A stretch of 64,000 bases of DNA from CAZLAK01 sp964557545. Lineage in GTDB: Bacteria; Bacillota; Desulfotomaculia; Desulfotomaculales; Pelotomaculaceae. The notes below the pieces were generated by a model, which saw only the letters and a list, made by a program, of their open reading frames with translations, made no database searches and was not told where the DNA came from. Every line of letters starts with the position of its first letter. The first letter of the stretch is position 1. The translations under genes were made by a program, and so were the position numbers. Location of the stretch: positions 43,034 to 107,033 of the forward strand of contig CAZLAK010000003.1 of NCBI GenBank assembly GCA_964557545.1, written 5' to 3'. Positions 1-8,500 of the stretch are shown here, one piece after another.

Positions 1-156
1 CTGGCCAGGTGCGGTGTAATAATCATGCCCCCGGTGCCGGCTTTTTACGGACAGCCCAAGACAGTCGGCGACATTGTGGATCAATCGGTCGGGCGCGCTC
101 TGTCCCTTGTGGGAATAGAAAATGATTTATACCTCCAGTGGGGGAGCCCGGATTAA
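1..156 (+). CDS. ubiX: Flavin prenyltransferase UbiX, C-terminal end (partial)
   Basis: The window opens inside this gene; the last 51 codons are visible, ending with TAA at 154-156. UbiX-family enzymes prenylate FMN to make the cofactor of UbiD-type decarboxylases. The visible tail carries the family's MPPVPAFY block, then TVGDIVDQSVGRAL, then a short end with a leucine and tryptophan, all typical of UbiX/Pad1 C-termini. The N-terminal FMN-binding half lies off the left edge, where a ubiD partner might also be found. The gene converges with the minus-strand TIM-barrel gene that follows; only 45 bases separate them and I see no convincing terminator hairpin there. Confidence 0.85.
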   Translation: MARCGVIIMPPVPAFYGQPKTVGDIVDQSVGRALSLVGIENDLYLQWGSPD

Positions 157-201
157 AAAAGACCTCTTCCGCCAGGGCCCTTCACTTTAACCGCCAAACG
201 C

Positions 202-1014
202 CTAGCATCCCGATCTATTGTCTAAAACCGCCAACTCCCCGCGCGCCTTTTCTAGCAGCTGCACCAGCCGGAAAACGGGCAAAGGCCGGTACTCCAGCAC
301 CAGATCCGGTGTGCCGGGGGCCAGCTGCAGGGCTTTCCAAATAGGGGGCCAGTCGGTCACACCCTCGCCCACCGGCAGGTGCCCGTCCTCACGCCCGTCG
401 TTATCGTGCAGGTGCAGGGCCACCAGTTTTTCCCCCAGCATCCCCACTACTTTGGGGATATCCCAGCCGTTAATAATGGCATGCCCCACATCGAGAAGGG
501 CCAAAAGACCTTCTACTTCCCAAAAGAGGGCTGTATACTCGCCCTGGTCGAAGAGTGCTGTCTTTCCCAGGCCGACGTTTTCCACGGCCAGCCCCACACC
601 TAGCTCGCCCGCCCGTGCCGCCAGTTCAGCCAGAGCTTCTTTGGCCAGGCAGGCAGCACCCTCCCGGTCAAAGAACGGTCCCCGGCCAGAGCTGGGGTGA
701 ACGACCATATACTTGCCGCCCAAAGCAGCTGTCACCTCCAGACAGCGGCGGTAGGCGTCGAGTGTTTCCCGCCGTACCCCCGGGTACCTCTCACAGGCCA
801 AGTTTAAATCGTAAATAGGGGCGTGTACGCCGGCAAAGCGCACACCCCGCGCCAGTGCCCCTTTGCCCCAGATAAGGATTTCCTGCTGTTCCTTCCAAAG
901 ACTACCGTCGGCAAACAGCTCTAAGTTAATTCCCATCTCTGCTATTTTTTCCATGTCCTCACGCGAAGACATGGAGAGGGTGCTCACACAGAGCCTGTCA
1001 GCCGCTAAAACCAA
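202..1014 (-). CDS. Sugar phosphate isomerase/epimerase-like TIM-barrel protein
   Basis: A protein of about 270 residues of the xylose isomerase-like TIM barrel / AP endonuclease 2 superfamily. Metal-binding style motifs are visible in order: VHAPIYDLN, VVHPSSG, VENVG, LLDVGHAIINGWD, LHLHDNDG followed by D-x-HLPVGEG, and LEYRP near the end. These His, Glu and Asp positions usually hold two divalent metals. The family covers sugar isomerases, epimerases and endonuclease IV-like proteins, so the substrate cannot be told. I prefer the TTG at 1014 because GGAGGTG lies a few bases upstream; a GTG at 1023 is the alternative. It follows era closely and is the last gene of the long minus-strand block. 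Confidence 0.8.
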   Translation of the reverse strand: MVLAADRLCVSTLSMSSREDMEKIAEMGINLELFADGSLWKEQQEILIWGKGALARGVRFAGVHAPIYDLNLACERYPGVRRETLDAYRRCLEVTAALGGKYMVVHPSSGRGPFFDREGAACLAKEALAELAARAGELGVGLAVENVGLGKTALFDQGEYTALFWEVEGLLALLDVGHAIINGWDIPKVVGMLGEKLVALHLHDNDGREDGHLPVGEGVTDWPPIWKALQLAPGTPDLVLEYRPLPVFRLVQLLEKARGELAVLDNRSGC

Positions 1015-1038
1015 AGCCCCCACCTCCGGCTGGGCAGT

Positions 1039-1944
1039 TCACTTTTTCTTTTCCTTATAGCCAAAACTGACGAGGTAACTTTCCCGGTTGCGCCAGTCTT
1101 CCCGCACCTTTACCCACAGCTCCAAGTAAACTTTTGTGCCCAAGAGGGCCTCGATTTCTTCTCTGGCCAACTGGCCGATTCTCTTCAACATCTGGCCCCC
1201 CTTTCCTATAAGGATGCCTTTTTGCGACTCCCTCTCCGTATAAATTACAGCCCGTACGGCCAGCACGCCGTTCGGCCTCTCCTCCATTTCCTCCACGATT
1301 ACGGCCACGGCATGGGGGACTTCCTGGCTGGTGAGCAGCAAAACTTTCTCCCGGACCAGTTCGGCTATAATAAAGCTCTCCGGCCGGTCGGTAACCACAT
1401 CTTCGGGGTAATATTTCGGTCCCGAGGGCAGGTAGGAAACCAGCACTTCCACCAATCGCTCAAGGTTTTCACCTTTTAAGGCAGAAACGGGCACTATTTC
1501 GGCAAATATACCCCGCTGGCTGTAAATCTCTACGAGAGGGAGAAGCTCTTCTTTTCTGACCAGGTCAATCTTATTGATTACCAGCAGTACAGGTGTTTTC
1601 AGTTGTTTGAGCTCTCTGATAATAAACTCATCCCCGGGCCCCGGCGGTCCGTCCGCTTCCACCAAAAAGAGGACGACGTCTACTTCTCTTAAGGTTTTCA
1701 GCGCCACCTGCACCAGGTGTTCGCCCAAACGGTGTTTTGGTTTGTGAAAGCCCGGTGTGTCCAAAAAAATTACCTGGGCACCGGGGCGGTTTAAAACGCC
1801 CAGGATTTTATTTCTGGTTGTCTGCGGTTTTTCGGACATAATGGCCACTTTTCTGCCCAAAAGGGCATTTAAGAGGGTAGACTTGCCCACATTGGTCCTG
1901 CCCACTATAGCCACAAAGCCGGACTTAAAATTTTCACCCTGCAC
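1039..1944 (-). CDS. era: GTPase Era
   Basis: A 301-residue ribosome-assembly GTPase that binds the 3' end of 16S rRNA and helps mature the 30S subunit at the membrane-cytoplasm interface. The G domain shows the P loop GRTNVGKST near residue 15, switch region TTRNKI, DTPGFHKP, NKID and a SAL motif. The C-terminal 110 residues form the KH RNA-binding domain, with the GKGG loop in ILIGKGGQMLKRIG. Length and motifs are normal. The GTG start at 1944 is preceded by a weak GGGTGG. It sits at the end of the ybeY-dgkA-cdd-era run, the order also seen in Bacillus. Confidence 0.97.
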   Translation of the reverse strand: MQGENFKSGFVAIVGRTNVGKSTLLNALLGRKVAIMSEKPQTTRNKILGVLNRPGAQVIFLDTPGFHKPKHRLGEHLVQVALKTLREVDVVLFLVEADGPPGPGDEFIIRELKQLKTPVLLVINKIDLVRKEELLPLVEIYSQRGIFAEIVPVSALKGENLERLVEVLVSYLPSGPKYYPEDVVTDRPESFIIAELVREKVLLLTSQEVPHAVAVIVEEMEERPNGVLAVRAVIYTERESQKGILIGKGGQMLKRIGQLAREEIEALLGTKVYLELWVKVREDWRNRESYLVSFGYKEKKK

Positions 1945-1958
1945 TAAAACGCACCACC

Positions 1959-2381
1959 CTAACAGCTACTGCCCTCTTTACCGCCGGACCAGCTCTCTGG
2001 CCCAAAACACAAAGGCAAGAGCTCAGCCAAAGATTTTACTGTGTATCTTTCGCGCCCAAAAGCCATATAAACCGGAAAATTTTTGCCAAATTCGGCCATC
2101 ACCTGCAAGCACGCCCCGCAGGGCGGACAGAAATTTTCTGTTTCCGCAAAAACGGCCAAAGCTAAAATTTCTCTTGCCCCGCAAGAAACGGCTTTAAAGA
2201 CAGCTACCCTCTCAGCGCAGCAGGTAAGCCCTAAGGAAGCGTTCTCCACATTGCACCCCGTGTAAATACAGCCGTTACCGGCAAGCACTGCCGCCCCCAC
2301 TTTAAATTGTGAATACGGGGCATAAGCGTGTTTGCGGGCTTCCTCCGCCGCTTTAATTATTTTTTCCACAGGAATTTCCAT
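1959..2381 (-). CDS. cdd: Cytidine deaminase
   Basis: About 140 residues, a tetrameric-type zinc cytidine/deoxycytidine deaminase of pyrimidine salvage. The substrate-binding start YAPYSQFKVGAAV is followed by GCNVENAS. The zinc site comes from CAERVAVFKA, holding the catalytic Glu and a Cys, and PPCGACLQV with the remaining two Cys. The ATG at 2381 is chosen because GAGGGGTGG lies just upstream; a GTG three codons earlier is possible. The gene begins right after the DgkA-PAP2 gene and ends 15 bases before era, so co-transcription is likely. Confidence 0.95.
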   Translation of the reverse strand: MEIPVEKIIKAAEEARKHAYAPYSQFKVGAAVLAGNGCIYTGCNVENASLGLTCCAERVAVFKAVSCGAREILALAVFAETENFCPPCGACLQVMAEFGKNFPVYMAFGRERYTVKSLAELLPLCFGPESWSGGKEGSSC

Positions 2382-2397
2382 CCAAACCACCCACCCC

Positions 2398-3093
2398 TCA
2401 CCAACCGGCCAGCCGGAAAGCGGCTAATGCAGCCAGCACACCCAAAGCCGCCCCGACAGCCACTTCTGCCAGAGTATGCCGGCCTTCGCCCAGCCGCCCT
2501 CCCGCCGCCAAAAGAGCCACCAGACAAGCAACTGTGCCCACCAAAAAGCTGCCGGTCATAAGAAAGATAACCGTAGCCCCGGCAAAAGCCAAAGAAGCAC
2601 AAATGCTGGGCATACCGCGGCCGCCCTCTTTCCCTTTCCCCGGCCGCAATACCAGCCCTGCCGCCGCCAGCACGGCTAAAAAAAGGGCAGCAGCTACTAC
2701 CGGCAGGGGAGAACTCTTGATTTTGGGCAAGTAGTAAAACGTAAATCCTTCCAGGCGCTGGTAGATAACTGCGTAGCCCACCACCACAGCATTGGCAGCG
2801 GCCACCAGCACGGCTCCGGCAGCCACATCTTTAGCTGTACGGGCCAAGGGGTGTTCACCGCTCACGGCCAGGTCAACGGCTGCCTCTATGGCCGTGTTTA
2901 AGAGTTCTGCCATAAAAACTAGAGCTATAGAAAATAATACCAGAAGAAAATCGCGAGGTCCCAGCCGCAGGTAAAGGCTAATGAACAGAACAAGCACAGC
3001 GGCAACAAGGTGAATGCGCATGTTGCGCTGGGTCTTTAAGGCCTGAGCAATGCCGCCAAGAGCAAAGGCAAAGCTTTTTAAAAGCCTGTGCAC
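2398..3093 (-). CDS. dgkA: Diacylglycerol/undecaprenol kinase fused to a PAP2-like domain
   Basis: A 231-residue membrane protein. Residues 1-115 are a DgkA-type lipid kinase: RNMRIHLVAA, then MAELLNTAIEAAVDLA and the KDVAAGAV helix, with three membrane segments. Gram-positive members mainly phosphorylate undecaprenol. Residues about 120-231 are a second membrane module like a PAP2 lipid phosphatase, ending in GRHTLAEVAVGAALG, which matches the third PAP2 motif. The second PAP2 motif, normally PSGH, reads PSIC here, so the usual catalytic histidine is missing, and motif 1 is not clear. The phosphatase part may therefore be inactive. GTG start with GGAAGGTG upstream; ybeY lies directly upstream. 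Confidence 0.88.
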   Translation of the reverse strand: MHRLLKSFAFALGGIAQALKTQRNMRIHLVAAVLVLFISLYLRLGPRDFLLVLFSIALVFMAELLNTAIEAAVDLAVSGEHPLARTAKDVAAGAVLVAAANAVVVGYAVIYQRLEGFTFYYLPKIKSSPLPVVAAALFLAVLAAAGLVLRPGKGKEGGRGMPSICASLAFAGATVIFLMTGSFLVGTVACLVALLAAGGRLGEGRHTLAEVAVGAALGVLAALAAFRLAGW

Positions 3094-3132
3094 GCAAAAA
3101 CACCTTCCAGTACCAGCTTATACCCCGCTTAT

Positions 3133-3585
3133 TTAGGACAGGTCCAGGCGGGCTAAGATTTCTTCTTCCTTATCCCGCATAATCCTCCTGTCTTCCTCAT
3201 CGCTGTGATCATAACCTAAGAGGTGGAGTACACCGTGTACTGCCAAGTAAGCTACTTCCCGGGCAAAGCTGTGGCCGTATTCACTGGCTTGGCGCTGGGC
3301 AGTCTCTAGAGAAATCACTACGTCCCCCAAGATCATTTCCCCTTCTTCCGGGAAGGGTTCGCCCTCCTGCATGGCAAAAGATAAGACATCTGTAGGGGCA
3401 TCAATGCCGCGGTACTGCTGGTTTAAGCCTTGGATATAGGCGTCGTCAACAAATACCAGGCTCACCTCTGCCTCTTCCCCGTACCCTTCCGTCTTTAAAG
3501 CGCAATTCACCGCCTCAACGAGAAGATGGCAAAGCTCCTCCTCCAGTTCTACTTCCGCCTGTAAGTTGCTAACGAGAACCGGCAT
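3133..3585 (-). CDS. ybeY: Endoribonuclease / rRNA maturation factor YbeY
   Basis: A 150-residue zinc-dependent protein of the UPF0054 family needed for 16S rRNA 3' processing and 70S quality control. The three-histidine metal site is visible as HGVLHLLGYDH near residue 120. The upstream YRGIDAPTDVLSFAM block is also a family signature. The ATG at 3585 is chosen over a TTG at 3606 because AAAGGAGAAAGG sits at the correct distance before the ATG. It follows the HD phosphodiesterase and precedes dgkA, the normal Firmicutes order. Confidence 0.95.
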   Translation of the reverse strand: MPVLVSNLQAEVELEEELCHLLVEAVNCALKTEGYGEEAEVSLVFVDDAYIQGLNQQYRGIDAPTDVLSFAMQEGEPFPEEGEMILGDVVISLETAQRQASEYGHSFAREVAYLAVHGVLHLLGYDHSDEEDRRIMRDKEEEILARLDLS

Positions 3586-3620
3586 GTCCTTTCTCCTTTC
3601 CCCCAAAAAGCTAACATTAT

Positions 3621-5807
3621 TTACTGCCCGTATTCACAATTAGCCCCCAAAAATCCTCTTTTTTTCCCTGTTTTTTCCTTTTTTGGTAGCATTTGAGCCA
3701 TATCCGGGTATTCAATGCGCGAGTGGAAAATGCCCGAAAGAACCTTAACAAACGCACTGGCAATTTTATCTAAATCCTTAAAGGTTAAGTCGCATTCTTC
3801 CAACTGGCCGTCGTGCAGCTTCTCCTTGATTATCTTGCGCACTAACCCTTCTACCTTGCCCGGTGTGCGGTTGGTCATAGAACGTACCGCTGCCTCCACA
3901 GAATCGGCCAGCATGACGATGGCCGCTTCTTTAGTCTGGGGTTTGGGTCCTTCGTACCTGTACTCATCCTCACTAATTGTTTCACTGCGGCCGTTTTCCA
4001 AAGCTTTCTGGTAGAAAAAACTCACCAGGGCACTGCCGTGGTGCTGCTCAATAATATCTATTATTCCCTGCGGGAGCTTGTGTTCTCTCGCCAGTTCCAC
4101 CCCGTCTTTAACGTGGGAAGTCAAAATCAGTGTGCTCAAAGAAGGGGATATTTTGTCGTGCGGGTTTTCGCCAGACAGCTGATTTTCAATGAAGAAGTAA
4201 GGCCTTTTCAGCTTGCCGACATCGTGGTAATAGGCGCCTACCCTCACTAAAAGTGAATCCCCCCCTACGGCATCTGCTGCCGCTTCCGCTAAATTTCCCA
4301 CCAGAATACTGTGGTGGTAAGTGCCGGGAGCTTCAGTGAGCAGCCTTTTTAAAAGGGGGTTGTTTTGGTGAGATAGTTCTAAAAGCCTGACCGGTGAGGT
4401 AAGGTGAAAGGTATGCTCAAAAAACGGCAGTGTACCGTTAGTTAAAATAGACGAAAGTATCCCGTTGGCCAAACCCAGGGCTATACTGGAAGAAACTGTG
4501 AGCGCCGCGGGTGTGCCGCTAGCCAGCCCCACCACAAATATCCCGAGCATATTAGCGGCACTGGTATACAGGCCAGCCCGCATCAAGTCGCTGCGCTGGC
4601 TTAATTTCGTGACACTGTACGCGCCCGCTGCCCCGCCGATCAAGCCCGCCAGCCCAAAGCGCAGCTGGTTGCCGGTCATCACACCGAGCAAAAGGCTTAC
4701 TACTGCCACCACCAGCACTGCCAGACGGGCATCTAAGAGGATGGCGATGAGCATGCCGCAGGCCGCCACGGGCACAGTGTACCCCAGTTGCGTGTTAAAC
4801 TCCGGCCACTGGTTGACGTTAATGGCAATGATGGCCTTGCCAACAGCCAGCACCAAAAACACAATTATCCCCAGCATGTACAACAGGCCGGAATGCTCGT
4901 AAATCTCCCTGTTTTGCCGGTAAATGTAGAAGAGCACTACGGCCATTAGGAGGGCTACCAGCATAAGCACTCCCAAAAAAGAAGTAAACGGCAGTTTCGG
5001 CCTGGCAAGGCCCAGCGCCTGCAGCTTGGCCAGGTGCTCTTCTGTAACGATTTCCCCTTCACCTATTATTTTTTCTCCTTCCTTAATAGCAACCATAGCC
5101 GGCGGCACAGAAGCCATGGCTTCTTCCTGCTTTTGCCTGGTTTTTTCATAGTTGACAAAAGCATTAGCGCGTAAATAGCGGTCAATAACTCCCCTGGCCA
5201 ATTCTTCGTAAGGCCTAGCCAGCCTCATGGCCGCCACTTTAGTATAAAGAGAGCGCTTGGCCTCCTCCAAACGGTCGGGGGTAATTCCTTCACCTGCCTC
5301 CATCGCTTCCGCCACCAGGCCGTTTAATTTGTTTTCTAGATCCGATGTATCTGACGGAAGTCCCTGCGCTAAGAGCAAAAGTTCATCTTCCGCTAAAACA
5401 AAGGGGATTATTTCTTTGATTTTTGCTGCTTTAGCCGGGGCATCGAGACCGGCTTCAGACTGCACTCCCCGCACTTTCCCCATTAACTCGGAAATATCCT
5501 TTTGGACGGCAATGCCCACCTGAGGGTCTTTAGTATAAACTTTTTCTACTCTTTCAGCAGCCAAGCGGCGCTGCTCATTAGTTTTATTTTTATCTTCAAA
5601 GACAATACTTTTTTCTGACTTGTAAGTCCTGGGAGAAACCTGGCCTGCCACCAAATTGGTCTTGGCCGGGAAAAACTCAAAAGCCGTAATAATAGAAAAA
5701 AGAAACAAAAACAGGACCGCTGCACACCCCCGCCGCACCCGGCGCTTTCCCGCCACCAGGCAAAAGGCGTGTTTTAACTTTTCTTTAGCCTCCCCAACTT
5801 TGAGCAC
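3621..5807 (-). CDS. pgpH: HD-domain membrane phosphodiesterase, PgpH/YqfF family
   Basis: About 728 residues. One N-terminal membrane helix (FLFLFSIITAFEF) is followed by a large extracytoplasmic domain to about residue 280, typical of the 7TMR-HD family. Next come a bundle of about seven membrane helices to about residue 480 and a cytoplasmic HD domain. The HD signature is visible as YHHSILVGNLAEAA and YYHDVGKLKRP, with a later EQHHGS. Characterised members (Listeria PgpH) hydrolyse cyclic di-AMP, so a role in c-di-AMP turnover is inferred. The GTG at 5807 fits the TTAGGAGAG upstream better than a GTG at 5816. It lies between phoH and ybeY, as in Bacillus yqfF. Confidence 0.92.
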   Translation of the reverse strand: MLKVGEAKEKLKHAFCLVAGKRRVRRGCAAVLFLFLFSIITAFEFFPAKTNLVAGQVSPRTYKSEKSIVFEDKNKTNEQRRLAAERVEKVYTKDPQVGIAVQKDISELMGKVRGVQSEAGLDAPAKAAKIKEIIPFVLAEDELLLLAQGLPSDTSDLENKLNGLVAEAMEAGEGITPDRLEEAKRSLYTKVAAMRLARPYEELARGVIDRYLRANAFVNYEKTRQKQEEAMASVPPAMVAIKEGEKIIGEGEIVTEEHLAKLQALGLARPKLPFTSFLGVLMLVALLMAVVLFYIYRQNREIYEHSGLLYMLGIIVFLVLAVGKAIIAINVNQWPEFNTQLGYTVPVAACGMLIAILLDARLAVLVVAVVSLLLGVMTGNQLRFGLAGLIGGAAGAYSVTKLSQRSDLMRAGLYTSAANMLGIFVVGLASGTPAALTVSSSIALGLANGILSSILTNGTLPFFEHTFHLTSPVRLLELSHQNNPLLKRLLTEAPGTYHHSILVGNLAEAAADAVGGDSLLVRVGAYYHDVGKLKRPYFFIENQLSGENPHDKISPSLSTLILTSHVKDGVELAREHKLPQGIIDIIEQHHGSALVSFFYQKALENGRSETISEDEYRYEGPKPQTKEAAIVMLADSVEAAVRSMTNRTPGKVEGLVRKIIKEKLHDGQLEECDLTFKDLDKIASAFVKVLSGIFHSRIEYPDMAQMLPKKEKTGKKRGFLGANCEYGQ

Positions 5808-5829
5808 GGGTCTCACTCTCCTAACGATC

Positions 5830-6792
5830 CTACCCTTCTTTACCCGCCTCGTAAGCCTTGATGATCTCTTCCACTAGGGGGTGGCGGACTATATCCTCGC
5901 CTGTCAGGTAGTGGATAGCCAGCCCCTTAACATTTTTGAGCACCTTCAGTGCGTGCACCAGCCCGGAAACCTGTCCGCGCGGCAGGTCTATTTGGGTTAT
6001 ATCGCCGGTGATCACGGCTTTAGAACCAAAGCCTAGCCTGGTAAGAAACATCTTCATCTGTTCGGGAGTGGTATTCTGAGCTTCGTCAAGGATTATAAAA
6101 GAATCCTCAAGTGTCCTGCCGCGCATGTAAGCCAAAGGCGCAATTTCAATGATATGCTTTTCTAAGTACTTCTGCGTGCTCTCTACTCCCAGCACATCGT
6201 AAAGGCTGTCGTACAGCGGCCGCAAGTAAGGGTCAATCTTTTCCTGCAGGTCACCGGGCAAAAAGCCTAGCTTTTCCCCGGCTTCTACGGCAGGACGGGT
6301 AAGCACCAGCCGGCCGACTTCTTTACTGCGCAGGGCCTTAATGGCCATTACTACAGCCAAGTACGTTTTCCCCGTGCCGGCAGGCCCAATGGCAAAAACT
6401 ACATCGTGATTTTTTATGGCTTCCACGTACCTTTTTTGGCCGATGGTTTTTGGTTTTATATGCTTGCCGCGGGGTGTAATTAAAGCCACTTCTTGGGCTA
6501 AGTTTTCTAAAGCGTTTTTTACGCCGGTCTGTGCAGCCTTAATGGCATAACCCACCTCGTGGTGGGTGAGCCGGTTGCCGGCACGGTAAAATTTCTGAAG
6601 CTGGTTTATCACTTCGAAAGCCTGTTCCACCCTCTCCCTTTCCCCGCTGATAACCAGCTCTTGCCCTCTGACCACAAAGCGTACTGCCAGTGCCTTTTCT
6701 ATTTGCACCAGGTGTTCGTCGTGCCTGCCAAAAATCTCGGCGCTGGAGCCCGTATCTTCCAGCTCTACTCTTGCTTCAAATTCTCCAGACAA
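5830..6792 (-). CDS. phoH: PhoH-family ATPase (YbeZ type)
   Basis: About 320 residues, a PhoH/YbeZ ATPase. It shows a short N-terminal KH-like region, then Walker A GPAGTGKTYLA, and Walker B FIILDEAQN followed by TTPEQMKMFLTRLG and ITGDITQIDLP, all family hallmarks. YbeZ proteins work with YbeY in RNA metabolism, and ybeY is two genes away. The start is uncertain. A consensus AAGGAGG favours the TTG at 6792, although the spacing is long; the frame stays open to a TTG at 6825. The gene follows yqfD closely. Confidence 0.93.
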   Translation of the reverse strand: MSGEFEARVELEDTGSSAEIFGRHDEHLVQIEKALAVRFVVRGQELVISGERERVEQAFEVINQLQKFYRAGNRLTHHEVGYAIKAAQTGVKNALENLAQEVALITPRGKHIKPKTIGQKRYVEAIKNHDVVFAIGPAGTGKTYLAVVMAIKALRSKEVGRLVLTRPAVEAGEKLGFLPGDLQEKIDPYLRPLYDSLYDVLGVESTQKYLEKHIIEIAPLAYMRGRTLEDSFIILDEAQNTTPEQMKMFLTRLGFGSKAVITGDITQIDLPRGQVSGLVHALKVLKNVKGLAIHYLTGEDIVRHPLVEEIIKAYEAGKEG

Positions 6793-6837
6793 TAAACTGT
6801 ATACCTCCTTAAAGCGCGCTGGCAACTCGCCGGCTAA

Positions 6838-8076
6838 TCAATGTACTTCAAACGGCTCCACCCTGCCAATATTTTCTACTGCCTCCACTACCGCCTTCAC
6901 CCGCACTGTATTTTCCTGCCGGGGTCCCATTTCTTTTGTCCACTGCCCAACCACAACGGCATCCGGGTTAATACTTTTTAAGGCCCCTTCTAATGCTTTT
7001 GCCCGGGCCTCTTCCAGTGCTTCCCCGCGCTCACGGCAGCGGGTGTATTCCTCTATTTCATCAAATTTCAGTGTTACTAGTTCGACGGGCACCGTAATAT
7101 TCCTCCATGCCGGCAGCCTTTTCACATAAGTCTCACACTGGCAGTGAGCAAAAGGAATATTTTTGCCGTTGTGTAAAATTATTTCCTTACCTGCTATATT
7201 AATACGGCGGCTGACAAATACCCTGCCTGTCGGGCGTATGCCGCTCTCTACCAGCGGCACTTCGGCGTAATTCTCGTACCAAACTCTGGCCCGTACAATA
7301 CCCCTGGCACTGACGTAACGAGGCGGCCTCACAGTTTTTTTACTGTCCTCTTTTTCACCGTTTGCCTTTGGCCCCTCTTCTTCCGGCGGCGGGATAATTC
7401 CCGAGATCAGCACCTGTCCGGCCGAAACCGTTTCACCCTCTTTCACAGCGGCATGTCCTCTTAAAACGAGTATCTCTTTGACCAGACCGTCTTTGGCAGC
7501 AACCACGTGAGCCGGGCGAATGTCATCTGCCTCTGGAAGCACGCGTTCAGAAACCTCTATCACCGCCCGGGAACCTTTAATATAAACTCCCGACCAGCCT
7601 AAAAGGGGCAGCTCTTCTTTAAGTCTTGCCTCCACGGCCGCCGGGTCCAGCTTCCACTTCGGCGCTCCCTGCTTTAATCCCGCCGCTCTTGCTGCCGCCA
7701 GTATATCGCCCTCACTCAACTGGTCGTTACCCCTTACTTCTATAAACCAAATAAAAGACGTAAGGAAATAGAGGGCGGCTATAAAAAAGACAGCGCCTAA
7801 CACAAGGACTTTACGCCGGTAAAGCCGCCTAAAATAAAAGGGCAATCCCGCCCTCTCCACAATCTTAAACCGGCAGCGGCTGCGCCTGGCAATGTGACGC
7901 AATGGCCGCACACAAGAAAGCCGGGTTTTGGCCCAAAGGTTGCCGCCTTCAGCGGTAATGTCCCAGAGGTAAATGCCTCTGCTGGCCGCCATGTTAACAA
8001 ATTTTTCCGGAGCCTCGCCCGATATAAAAATAGACACATAACCCCCTAAATAAGAAGAGAGCCTGGACAACAGCAT
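6838..8076 (-). CDS. yqfD: Sporulation protein YqfD
   Basis: A 412-residue membrane-anchored protein of the YqfD family, made in the mother cell during sporulation in Bacillus. Residues 1-85 are a cytoplasmic domain. One membrane helix follows around 90-115 (VLGAVFFIAALYFLTSFIWF), then an extracytoplasmic region that begins with a POTRA-like GNDQLSEGDILAAARAAGL segment. The ATG at 8076 is chosen for its GGCAGGTG site; upstream codons in the same frame lack one. It directly follows yqfC, the usual pair. Confidence 0.93.
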   Translation of the reverse strand: MLLSRLSSYLGGYVSIFISGEAPEKFVNMAASRGIYLWDITAEGGNLWAKTRLSCVRPLRHIARRSRCRFKIVERAGLPFYFRRLYRRKVLVLGAVFFIAALYFLTSFIWFIEVRGNDQLSEGDILAAARAAGLKQGAPKWKLDPAAVEARLKEELPLLGWSGVYIKGSRAVIEVSERVLPEADDIRPAHVVAAKDGLVKEILVLRGHAAVKEGETVSAGQVLISGIIPPPEEEGPKANGEKEDSKKTVRPPRYVSARGIVRARVWYENYAEVPLVESGIRPTGRVFVSRRINIAGKEIILHNGKNIPFAHCQCETYVKRLPAWRNITVPVELVTLKFDEIEEYTRCRERGEALEEARAKALEGALKSINPDAVVVGQWTKEMGPRQENTVRVKAVVEAVENIGRVEPFEVH

Positions 8077-8113
8077 AATATTCACCTGCCGTACAAAAAA
8101 ATTTCTTAAAGCG

Positions 8114-8398
8114 CTACTCTGCAAAGCTTATAGACCGGATTCTCCCCTCAATACAGAGCTCGTCTGACAGCATGTTGCGCAAAAAAAGCCCTTCGCCCGC
8201 AATAATAATCTCGCCTTCAGATGTGCTCACCCGCACCGTTTGCTGCGTGTATTCAATTATCCCCCGGTGGTTTTCTATATAGAGCTGTACCCCGCCCAAC
8301 AAGGTGATCTTGGGCAGGTCGAGCACAATATCACCGGGCATTTCTAAAAAATCGGCAAACTGTCTTTTAACAGCCTTTTTAAAGTCACGCCAGGACAC
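8114..8398 (-). CDS. yqfC: Sporulation protein YqfC
   Basis: A 94-residue YabP/YqfC-family protein, partner of YqfD in the sporulation gene pair. The family pattern is clear: an N-terminal amphipathic helix, then MPGDIVLDLPKITLLGG, a YIENHRGIIEYT strand region, VRVSTSEGEIIIAGEGL and a closing EGRIRSISF. The start is the GTG at 8398, which has an excellent CAGGAGGGG at the right distance. It gives the normal family length, whereas the longer open frame adds about 24 unlikely residues. A short AT-rich gap separates it from the copper ATPase upstream. Confidence 0.93.
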   Translation of the reverse strand: MSWRDFKKAVKRQFADFLEMPGDIVLDLPKITLLGGVQLYIENHRGIIEYTQQTVRVSTSEGEIIIAGEGLFLRNMLSDELCIEGRIRSISFAE

Positions 8399-8500
8399 AA
8401 AAAACCCCTCCTGCCAAAAAATTATGCAGGAAGGGAGCTGCCAATTACTATTTATTGTAATTGCATCCATTATATTCTTTATTACTTCATATATTCATTA

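Noticed and set aside
138..344. Plus-strand frame of 68 codons starting near 138
   Set aside because: It overlaps the ubiX end and then runs antisense to the TIM-barrel gene with no ribosome site of its own.
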